Source: CAVZLD01 sp964522605 (GTDB taxonomy: Bacteria; Planctomycetota; Planctomycetia; Pirellulales; Pirellulaceae). From it: a stretch of DNA of 25,407 nucleotides. The notes beneath the pieces were generated by a model. That model ran no database searches. It had not been told where the DNA came from and saw nothing but the letters and a program-made list of their open reading frames with translations. How positions within the stretch are numbered: position 1 is the first letter of the stretch; every line of letters starts with the position of its first letter. Shown in pieces: positions 9,290 through 16,000 of this stretch. The translations under genes were made by a program, and so were the position numbers. Where the stretch lies: assembly GCA_964522605.1 (NCBI GenBank), contig CAZFWV010000062.1, forward strand, positions 1 to 25,407, given 5' to 3'.

Positions 9290-10030
9290 ATGAAAACAGA
9301 TCGCACCATGGACAACTCGATGCGAATGGGTCGGCGTCGCAAGATTGCGGTAACGTCGATCATTCTGCTTTTTGTCTGGCTCGCTGCCGCCTATCTCCTG
9401 CTGCCTGTGGCTTGGGAGCGTTACGCGCGACGCCATCCTTCGTTCGATGACAATCCACGAATTACAGCGACGAGCGATGGTCACCCCGGCGATCCACTCA
9501 ACGTTGCCCTTATCGGGACTCAGACGCAAATCACGGCCCTCATGAAAGCAGCGAAGTGGTATCCATCGGCCGCGCTCGGTTTGGAAAGCGACCTCCGCAT
9601 CGCCGCCGACACGATCCTTTCGCGACCGGATGACGAGGCTCCTGTCAGCAGCCTCTATTTGTTTGGCCGGAAGGAGGACTTGGCGTTTGAGCAGCCGGTC
9701 GGTGACAATCCCAGGAAACGGCATCACGTTCGTTTCTGGAATACGAACAAACTTGACAGCGCGGGAAACTCGATCTGGATTGGCTCGGCGACCTATGACG
9801 AGCGCGTCGGTTTCAGTCATACCACGGGACAAATCACTCACCACATCGCTGCGGACGTGGACACCGAGCGGGATCACCTATTTCAGTGCATTAAAGACAC
9901 GGGAATCGCCGCCGAGATCTACACGATTCGCGGGTTTCATCATCAACTCGAAGGACGCAACGGCGGCGGCGATCCATGGCATACGGACGGGAGTCTCTAT
10001 GTGGCATTGATCGCCGAAACAGCCCCTTGA
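9290..10030 (+). CDS. LssY C-terminal-domain membrane protein
   Basis: The product has 246 residues. After a basic start (MGRRRKIAV) one hydrophobic helix (about residues 19-37) anchors the protein. The remainder fits the LssY C-terminal domain: LNVALIGTQTQITALMKAAKW, SDLRIAADTILSRPDDEAPVSSLYLFGR, then DLAFEQPVG, RKRHHVRFW, TTGQITHHIAADVDTERD. The biochemical function of the domain is not established; the name comes from a Legionella secretion-region gene. An in-frame ATG at 9308 is a possible alternative start. A TTGACA at 9228-9233 lies upstream, but no good -10 follows. The stop codon lies at the edge of a palindromic repeat, and the next gene is convergent. Confidence 0.85.
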   Translation: MKTDRTMDNSMRMGRRRKIAVTSIILLFVWLAAAYLLLPVAWERYARRHPSFDDNPRITATSDGHPGDPLNVALIGTQTQITALMKAAKWYPSAALGLESDLRIAADTILSRPDDEAPVSSLYLFGRKEDLAFEQPVGDNPRKRHHVRFWNTNKLDSAGNSIWIGSATYDERVGFSHTTGQITHHIAADVDTERDHLFQCIKDTGIAAEIYTIRGFHHQLEGRNGGGDPWHTDGSLYVALIAETAP

Positions 10031-10140
10031 GGAACGGCTCAGGAACAACTTCCTCGTTTCACCGCGCGGTCGCCACCGCGCGGGTAGGGGAGATCTTCCG
10101 CGGCCCGCTGGGCACGCGGTTAAACGAGATCACGCTCAAT
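10024..10140. repeat. Palindromic repeat, family B, between convergent genes
   Basis: The core has arms CGTTTCACCGCG (10055-10066) and CGCGGTTAAACG (10115-10126), imperfect inverses of each other, around a GC-rich inner part with ATCTTCCGCGGCCCG. It aligns with 18862-18993: both have CCCTT(G)AGGAACGG, then ACAACTTCCTCGTTTCACCGCGCGG. The element starts over the stop codon of the preceding gene and reaches nearly to the stop of the convergent arylsulfatase, so it may act as a two-way transcript end. Confidence 0.75.
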
Positions 10141-10158
10141 TGTTCGATGTTCTTCCTT

Positions 10159-12696
10159 CTACTCGCTGACTTTGTTGTTGCGTTGTGCTGCTTCGAGTCG
10201 CTTGATGTCCTCAGCCGAAAGATCGGGCCGATCCACCTGGATCGTCAGCTTGTTGAGTTGGCCCGTGAAGGCAAACGGCGGTTTGTAGTCAGCGTCGTTC
10301 ACGCCGGTCAGTGTGTCGGAGCCAATGTCGAAGCTTTCGTCCCATTGCAGAATCATGGGCAGCGTCTGGTCCATCTTCTTGGTCGCTACGGGGTTGCCAT
10401 CGACAATCAGCGTGCCGGTACCGCTGCGGCCGAGGCCACTCATGTTGTTGAATGCAAGAGTGCCGGCGCCCAGACCATCGTACTTGAATTGGAACTCGAT
10501 CGTGTGCTGGCCAGGCCCGAGCGAATCCGGGCTCTCCCACTTGATGCGCTTCAGATCGACCAGATTCCACAAGAATACCGGCTTGCCTTTTAGCAGATAG
10601 AATCCGTATCCCGCGAATCGCCCACCGGACGTCAGAATCATTCCCTCGGCACCACCCTCCGGCACTTCGATCTCCGCGGTGATTGTGTAAGAACTGTTCA
10701 GAAGCATGGGGGAATCACCCTGCGGCAATCCGATCATGGGACGGGTGTAGACGAACTCAGTACGGCCGGCAGTAATGTTGGGGCGCGGCGCGACAAGTCG
10801 AGCCGCCACAGAAGCATCCAGCGGGAAGACCTGATACTTCTTTGCCTCCTCGATGAACAACTTCTTCATCTCTTGCACTCGAGCCGGGTACTGCTCCGCG
10901 AGGTTTTGTGATTGGCTGAAATCCTCGTTCAGGTTGTAGAGTTCTAGCACCTGGTTGTTCAGCGGGTCGGGATTCGCAGCGCCGAAGGCCTCCCATGGAG
11001 CGCGGTTTACCTTGGTGCTCAGCAGCCATCCTTCGTGATACAACGCCCACTGACCCATCATCTCAAAATACTGTGTTGTATGCCGGGACGGCGCTCGAGT
11101 GTTTTTCTCGTCAAATGTATAGGCAAAGCTCGTACCTTCGATCGGCGCCTGCTTAATGCCGTCCACATACTCCGGCGCCGAGATTCCACTCACCTCGAGA
11201 AGTGTGGGGACGACGTCAATCACGTGGATGAATTGCTCACGCAGGCCCCCCTGGTCCTTGATGTGTCCCGGCCACGCGACCGCCATGCACTGGCGGACAC
11301 CGCCCAGTTTTGAGGCGTTCTGCTTGAACCAGGTGAATGGTGTGTCGAAAGCCCAAGACCAGCCTGCCGACATGTGATTATAGGTCTGCTCCGTGCCCCA
11401 AACGTCATACCACTTCATCTGTTCGGAGGCTGGTATTGCATTCATGCCGTTAAAGAAAGCGACTTCGTTGGGTGTGCCAAGCGGTCCGCCCTCGGCACTC
11501 GTACCATTGTCGCCGTTGATGTAGATGATCAACGTGTCGTCCAGCTTTCCCATGTCCTCGATCGCCTGAATGACGCGGCCGATTTCGTGATCGTTGTAGG
11601 CTGCATAGGCCGCGAAGATCTCGGCCTGTCGAATGAAGAGCTTCTTCTCCTCGGCTGTGCAATCGACCCAGTTTTTAATGACATTCGTGGGCCAAGGCTC
11701 CAATTGGGTGTCCGCGGGGATCACGCCAAGCCGTTTCTGGTTCTCAAAAATCGTTTCGCGCAGTTTATTCCAGCCTTCATCGAACAGGTGCATGGCTTGG
11801 ATCTTTTCGACCCATTCCTTCGTTGGGTGATGCGGTGCGTGTGTGGCGCCGGGCACATAGTGCACAAAGAACCGCTTACTGGGATCAATCTGGTCGATGC
11901 GGTGCAAATAATCGATGGCGTCGTCGGCCATCCCGGTGATCAGGTTCCAGCCGGGCTTGCCTTCGAAGGGGAAGATCTGCGTGGTGTTGCGAAACAGGTT
12001 AGGTTGCCACTGATTCGCGTCGCCGCCGACGAAACCGTAAAAGTACTCGAAGCCCATGCCGATCGGCCATTGGTCGAATGGGCCGACTTGGCTGGCGGTG
12101 TAGGTCGGCGTGTTGTGGTTCTTACCGAACCATGACGTTGCGTAACCGTTGTCTTTGAGGATGCGGCCAATGGTGGCCTTGTCTTTGGCAATGATGCTGT
12201 TGTAACCCGGAAAACCGGTCGACTGCTCGGAAATCACACCGAAGCCGGCGGAGTGGTGATTGCGTCCCGTGATCAGCGCGGCGCGAGTGGGCGAGCAGAG
12301 AGCCGTGGAGTGGATATTGTTGTAGCGCAATCCACTCTTGGCGATCCGATCCATCGTTGGCGTCGGGATGACTCCACCAAACGTGCTGGGCACTCCGAAA
12401 CCCGAGTCGTCCGTCATGATCAGCAGGATGTTGGGCGCGGCTTTGGGTGGAACAATGCGTGGTGCCCACCAGTACTTCGAATTCAACGAATTCGGGTTGA
12501 TTACCCCGCCGAATTCCGGATCCGGCGCGGGCAGTTGTTTGCCACTAATCGTCGATGTCGCGCTGGGTGAACCCGGTGTCCCGCTTGTTTCCTGCGCCTC
12601 GATGGAAGCCGCAGGACATGCAAGTAGACAGACTGCCAGAGTCACGAATGGGTTTCGCAGCATGGCACGGAAATGTTTGGACCAGAAATGCATCAT
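10159..12696 (-). CDS. Secreted type I arylsulfatase with C-terminal lectin-like domain
   Basis: This enzyme hydrolyses sulfate esters. It has 845 residues, with an N-terminal signal peptide (to about residue 34). The sulfatase core begins NILLIMTDDSGFG with metal-binding D96 and D97. CSPTR at 134-138 is the type I sulfatase motif whose Cys is converted to formylglycine, and ITGRN follows. YINGDNGTSAEGG supplies further active-site residues. The last 200 or so residues (from about SYTITAEIEVPEGG) look like a concanavalin/LamG-type beta-sandwich, perhaps for glycan binding. Two ATGs start the frame; the second (12693) has better spacing (7 nt) from GGAG. The activating enzyme is not in this window. 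Substrate is unknown; sulfated polysaccharides are typical for planctomycetes. The gene is 141 nt downstream of the Gly-rich gene and may belong to its operon. Confidence 0.93.
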   Translation of the reverse strand: MMHFWSKHFRAMLRNPFVTLAVCLLACPAASIEAQETSGTPGSPSATSTISGKQLPAPDPEFGGVINPNSLNSKYWWAPRIVPPKAAPNILLIMTDDSGFGVPSTFGGVIPTPTMDRIAKSGLRYNNIHSTALCSPTRAALITGRNHHSAGFGVISEQSTGFPGYNSIIAKDKATIGRILKDNGYATSWFGKNHNTPTYTASQVGPFDQWPIGMGFEYFYGFVGGDANQWQPNLFRNTTQIFPFEGKPGWNLITGMADDAIDYLHRIDQIDPSKRFFVHYVPGATHAPHHPTKEWVEKIQAMHLFDEGWNKLRETIFENQKRLGVIPADTQLEPWPTNVIKNWVDCTAEEKKLFIRQAEIFAAYAAYNDHEIGRVIQAIEDMGKLDDTLIIYINGDNGTSAEGGPLGTPNEVAFFNGMNAIPASEQMKWYDVWGTEQTYNHMSAGWSWAFDTPFTWFKQNASKLGGVRQCMAVAWPGHIKDQGGLREQFIHVIDVVPTLLEVSGISAPEYVDGIKQAPIEGTSFAYTFDEKNTRAPSRHTTQYFEMMGQWALYHEGWLLSTKVNRAPWEAFGAANPDPLNNQVLELYNLNEDFSQSQNLAEQYPARVQEMKKLFIEEAKKYQVFPLDASVAARLVAPRPNITAGRTEFVYTRPMIGLPQGDSPMLLNSSYTITAEIEVPEGGAEGMILTSGGRFAGYGFYLLKGKPVFLWNLVDLKRIKWESPDSLGPGQHTIEFQFKYDGLGAGTLAFNNMSGLGRSGTGTLIVDGNPVATKKMDQTLPMILQWDESFDIGSDTLTGVNDADYKPPFAFTGQLNKLTIQVDRPDLSAEDIKRLEAAQRNNKVSE

Positions 12697-12717
12697 GGAG
12701 CTCCCAGTAAATGGTCA

Positions 12718-12734
12718 CGCAGCGAATGATCCAG
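12718..12734 (-). promoter_or_regulatory. Weak sigma-54-like promoter before the arylsulfatase
   Basis: On the minus strand CTGGATCATTCGCTGCG has the invariant GG (12732-12731) and GC (12720-12719) separated by 10 nt, as sigma-54 promoters require. The flanking bases fit poorly (TGGAT rather than TGGCA, CTGCG rather than TTGCW). Transcription would start near 12708, just ahead of the GGGAG ribosome binding site. It gains weight only from the motif at 12766-12778, shared with the strong promoter at 15615-15630. Confidence 0.35.
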
Positions 12735-12765
12735 AAGAGTCAGCACAAGCGCCTACCTTGATGAA

Positions 12766-12778
12766 GTGAACATTCATT
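12766..12778. promoter_or_regulatory. 13-nt motif GTGAACATTCATT, copy 1 (candidate activator site)
   Basis: The identical 13-mer occurs here and at 15654-15666, each time 25-45 nt upstream of a GG-N10-GC element. Its core TGAA-CA-TTCA is an imperfect palindrome, as expected for a dimeric regulator. Role as a binding site for the activator encoded at 16001-18712 is inferred. Confidence 0.35.
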
Positions 12779-12837
12779 CTGAATCGATCTGCTGCAAAAG
12801 AGAATGAAGTAAGACGGGTGTCGGGTGACAGTACCCA

Positions 12838-14320
12838 TCAGGTACCGGTATCCGGTTTGTCCAGTCGCACCAAGATCCACTGTTCGGTGCGGTCTTTTCC
12901 AATATGAATCAGACAGGGGGACTCGTCCTTTGTGAGGTTATACAATCCGGTCTCGACGACATTGGTCGTGTTGTTCCCGACCGTGAAGGCCACTCGTTGA
13001 GTTTGCTTGTCGACTGAACCTTGAATGACTTGGTTCTTGTTCGTTGCCGTGTCGGTATAGTTGCCACGAATGATGCCCTGTTTGTTGACGGCAAGCTGAA
13101 TGTCCACATCCGACTTGTGATGGTCGGGTTTTGTGAGGGCGAATACGCCGAGTGGCAGCCAGTCGCCACCCGACGACGCGTCCGCTTGAGCGCCCGTGGA
13201 TGCGAGACTTACGGCTTGATCGTAATACTGCTGGTCGGTACCGACGTTTTCCCCGTTAACGTAAACGTTGTTCTCTTGGTAGGTGACGGTCTTCCCGTAG
13301 TCGTAGTCAACAGGGGCTGCCTGGGCATCGCCGCAATAAGCTGCCGCCGTCGCCCAGTTACAGGCTCTCCATGCGCTGCCCGCAGTCCAGCCGGTGGCAA
13401 ACCAGGCACCCGGATACCGCGTATACCAGTCCCGGCCGTAGACGTCCCAATGGGTGTAATTCGAGCGCACCGCAGCGGCGGTCGTATAGCGCGCCGACGC
13501 GGGGATGGGAGCGAGTCGCCCGACACCTTCGACGCCGACGCCCGCGCGTCCAGCGCCGNNNNNNNNNNNNNNNNNNNNNNNNNNNNNNNNNNNNNNNNNN
13601 NNNNNNNNNNNNNNNNNNNNNNNNNNNNNNNNNNNNNNNNNNNNNNNNNNNNNNNNNNGCGCCGACACCCGGCCGCACACCTACACCGCTGGCCGGTCCC
13701 CCAACTCCGCCCGCACCGACACCCGCTCGCCCACCACCGATGCCCGCGTCACCACCGACGCCGAAGTTTCCCGGGCCCACTCCTGCCGAGCCCAGCTTGT
13801 GCAGTCCCTGGTCGGAGGGTAATCCCAGGAAGCTGTTGAGCTGTCCACGACTCGGTGTGGAGAATCGATCGGCACTTGGACCTTCCGAACGCGGACCGCC
13901 GGCGTTGAAGCCTCCAGCGCCCCGACCGGTTGTGCCCTGCTCGAAGCGATCATCGCCGCGTCCTGCCCCATTCGCCCCAAAACCACCGCCACCGCCAGGG
14001 CCACGACTTGCCGAACGATCGGAACCGCGTCCGGCTCCGCCCCCCAAGCCGCCAGAGCCGAATCCAGCGCTATCATTTCCGAAGCCGCCCGATCGGCGCC
14101 CGGAACTTCCGCCGAAACCGCTGCCACCGCTCGGGCCTCCGAAACTCCGTCCGCCGCCACCCCCGCCAAAGCCGCCAGAACTGTGTGCAGCGCCTCCACC
14201 AAAACCACCACCACCGCCGCGACCGCCTCCGAAACCGCGACCCCAGGAGTTGCTCGGAGGCAGCACGATTAGCGCACCGCACAAGACGCATAAGATGCTG
14301 AAGGGTAATTGTCGTGCCAT
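12838..14320 (-). CDS. Gly-rich secreted protein, interrupted by assembly gap
   Basis: One gene is split by 100 N. The N-terminal part (14320 to 13659) has a signal peptide (MARQLPFSILCVLCGALIVL) and about 190 residues very rich in Gly, Ser, Arg and Ala (GGRGGGGGFGGG-type runs). The C-terminal part (13558 to 12838) has SNYTHWDVYGRDWYTRYPGAW, then VTYQENNVYVNGENVGTDQQ, and ends with a beta-rich domain (GIIRGNYTDTATNKNQVIQG). Similar planctomycete proteins are often labelled mu-protocadherin-like cell-surface proteins; that label says little about function. The two parts are in different frames only because the gap length is arbitrary: they join in frame if the true gap is a multiple of three. 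GGAG 9 nt before ATG 14320 supports the start. A cell-surface or matrix role is a guess. Confidence 0.8.
13559..13658. other. Assembly gap of 100 N
   Basis: Exactly 100 N stand inside the Gly-rich coding region. Both borders read GCGCCG-type low-complexity sequence encoding Gly/Val/Ala repeats, so an unresolved tandem repeat is the likely cause. The real length is unknown. Confidence 0.98.
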
Positions 14321-14380
14321 CGTTCGATCTCCAAAGGCAAGTGTCCAGGTGTGAAGCGCGGGGCGAGCGATCAGCGGTTC

Positions 14381-15343
14381 CTAGGGGGTCGGCCGACGCT
14401 TGATCACAACTTCGTCCGTATCTGGCAGCGCAACTCCTCCCAAGAATCGGCGCATCGACTGCCAAACGTATGCGTTGTCGTCCAGGCGTGTGAGCCGGTT
14501 CAAAGCGGCGGTTGGGATTCCGTCGCCGGTGGTTCCTTGAACATTGGCCTGCCAACCGCCTTCGGTCGGATACCACACGCCGACCGCATGCCCTCCGTCC
14601 GGGCCATAATCCCATGACTGGACATAGCCCCCTTGCGGGTTCCAGCCAATCAGCTGCAACCCTGACGACTTCGTGCCGTCAACCTGGGTCGTGGTATAGG
14701 CGCGCTCGATGAATCGGCCATCAACAACCCAGCGGAAGGCCGATTCCAACTGCACTCCGTGCTCCTCCGCCACCCAAGTTCCAATCAGCCATTGCAGATC
14801 CGCAGCATTTCGCACGGCATCTGGAATCTCGTTCCGCGCATCGCGAACCGACGCCATGAGCCACTTGCCATCAGCTTTCACGTGGACGGCCGTGTAGCGA
14901 CTGGTTTCCGCCCCGCCGTTCGGCGCGCCTTCGAGAAGAGCCTGTCCATCTTCGATCGCTGTATTGGGACCCACCAGCTGCAAGGAATCGATGGCGATCT
15001 TCATCTTCGCGCCGGAACGAGCCGCGAAGAACGCTGCGTAGGCTTTCTCGATCGCTGCGCGTCCAGCAAACCGTTCTCCGCTTTCGTCAACATATTCGCC
15101 TTCTTCGGTCCATAACGACGCGATCGCCTTGGCATCCCCGCGGTTGAACGCGTTCAGGAATGACTCGGCTCCCGCGCGAATCGCGGCCAGCTCGGGCGAA
15201 GATCCCTGCAATTCTGCTTCCGCCTTGTTGACGTCCGACTGCGCCGAGTCCGTTTCTTGGGCTCCGCCAGGCAATGCGGCCCAGGAACAGAGCAGGAACA
15301 CGATGACGGACGGCGGCGCGGTGAATAAAATCCACGTTTTCAT
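14381..15343 (-). CDS. Exported NTF2-like (SgcJ/EcaC-type) protein
   Basis: The product has 320 residues with a signal peptide (SVIVFLLCSWAALPGGAQ). Residues about 50-170 form a SnoaL/NTF2-like fold of the SgcJ/EcaC type: IRAGAESFLNAFNRGDAKAI, then LWTEEGEYVDESGERFAGRAAIEKAY and TAVHVKADGKWLMASVRD. The C-terminal half (WLIGTWVAEEHGVQLESAFRW onward) resembles a small beta-barrel of the kind seen in DUF1579-like proteins, but this is less certain. ATG 15343 is preceded by GGAAGG and overlaps the STAS stop codon as ATGA, so the two are probably translationally coupled. Members of this fold bind small molecules or act as enzymes; no reaction can be assigned. Confidence 0.85.
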   Translation of the reverse strand: MKTWILFTAPPSVIVFLLCSWAALPGGAQETDSAQSDVNKAEAELQGSSPELAAIRAGAESFLNAFNRGDAKAIASLWTEEGEYVDESGERFAGRAAIEKAYAAFFAARSGAKMKIAIDSLQLVGPNTAIEDGQALLEGAPNGGAETSRYTAVHVKADGKWLMASVRDARNEIPDAVRNAADLQWLIGTWVAEEHGVQLESAFRWVVDGRFIERAYTTTQVDGTKSSGLQLIGWNPQGGYVQSWDYGPDGGHAVGVWYPTEGGWQANVQGTTGDGIPTAALNRLTRLDDNAYVWQSMRRFLGGVALPDTDEVVIKRRPTP

Positions 15344-15600
15344 GGTGTGCTTCCTTCCTTCAGGAGCAACTCGACATAGGGTGAAGCGGCGCGCAACTTG
15401 GTTCCCGCCGCGATGGATTCTCGCAGCAGCGACGCCGATGTCCGGTCGACCGACTGAAGTTCGCTCAGATCCAAAGTCACGGGCCCGTCCGATTCGCGAA
15501 GTATTCGCATTAACTCTTCCAGGTCGGCGCTTTTCAGCCAACCAGCGATCTTGATGACGGTTGTCCCAGGTTCCGAGATCACTGCGATGTGAATGCTCAT
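15340..15600 (-). CDS. Small STAS-domain protein
   Basis: The 86-residue product fits a STAS fold: IKIAGWLKSADLEELMRIL, then GPVTLDLSELQSVDRTSASLL, which is the usual strand-loop-helix with the conserved D/S loop. STAS proteins act in anti-anti-sigma partner switching or in signalling complexes. The Ser/Thr region (DRTSAS) could be a phosphorylation site, but no anti-sigma kinase is near. The stop overlaps the next gene (ATGA). The ATG at 15600 has no ribosome binding site and lies only a few bases from the start predicted for the sigma-54 promoter at 15615-15630, so translation may be nearly leaderless. Confidence 0.8.
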   Translation of the reverse strand: MSIHIAVISEPGTTVIKIAGWLKSADLEELMRILRESDGPVTLDLSELQSVDRTSASLLRESIAAGTKLRAASPYVELLLKEGSTP

Positions 15601-15614
15601 GGAGCGGGGGCATT

Positions 15615-15630
15615 AGCAATCGCTGCGCCA
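15615..15630 (-). promoter_or_regulatory. Sigma-54 (-24/-12) promoter of the STAS operon
   Basis: The minus strand reads TGGCGC-AGCGA-TTGCT, preceded by C. This matches the consensus YTGGCRC-N5-TTGCW, with the invariant GG (15629-15628) and GC (15617-15616) exactly 10 nt apart. Transcription should begin near 15604. The divergent gene at 16001 encodes a sigma-54 activator with an intact GAFTGA motif, which makes the site credible. Confidence 0.75.
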
Positions 15631-15653
15631 GAACGAGGGCAAATCAGCAGATG

Positions 15654-15666
15654 GTGAACATTCATT
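15654..15666. promoter_or_regulatory. 13-nt motif GTGAACATTCATT, copy 2 (candidate activator site)
   Basis: This is identical to 12766-12778 and lies about 25 nt upstream of the -24 element. The last seven bases overlap the first arm of the inverted repeat starting at 15660, so part of the match could come from that element. Confidence 0.35.
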
Positions 15667-15804
15667 TCACCCGTAGCCGCAGGTGAGGTTCGTTTAACCG
15701 CGTGGGCAACGCCCCGCGCGCGGCAGCGCGCATCTGCTTTATTTACGGCGAAATGGAAGCATAGCCACGGGCAGACCTCACCTGCGGCTACGGGTGAAAT
15801 GAAT
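15660..15804. repeat. Palindromic element C with perfect 30-bp terminal inverted repeats
   Basis: The arms 15660-15689 and 15775-15804 are exact reverse complements over 30 bp (they begin ATTCATTTCACCCGTAGCCG and end CGGCTACGGGTGAAATGAAT). The 85-bp interior starts CGTTTAACCGCG at 15691-15702, which matches the left arm of repeat family B without its right arm. No coding capacity is present. It resembles a non-autonomous MITE-like element or a large RNA hairpin. No clear target-site duplication is visible. Confidence 0.8.
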
Positions 15805-16000
15805 AGTCACAGCAGGCGGAACACAACTCGTTTTGAAGGGACGGGTTAGGGCGTGGATCCGCTCGCAGGTGTTCAAAGGAGACTTCACTCGAGAGGATAT
15901 CAAGGTGCAGGATTTGCCCCCTGCGCCTTGCCCCTTGCCCCCATGGGGTTAAACTGAACGCCTCGCTCCAAACTCGCGCGTGACAGCGGAGATCTGCCTG

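Noticed and set aside
11374..12135. Long plus-strand open frame of 253 codons
   Set aside because: It is antisense to the arylsulfatase, whose motifs (CSPTR, metal ligands) are clear; no domain or signal is visible in the plus-strand product.
13371..14354. Pro-rich plus-strand frame of more than 300 codons
   Set aside because: It is the complement of the Gly-rich gene (Gly codons read as Pro) and runs through the N gap.
15344..15619. N-terminal extension of the NTF2-like protein
   Set aside because: The extension reads through the STAS gene in another frame; the signal peptide and GGAAGG site place the start at 15343.
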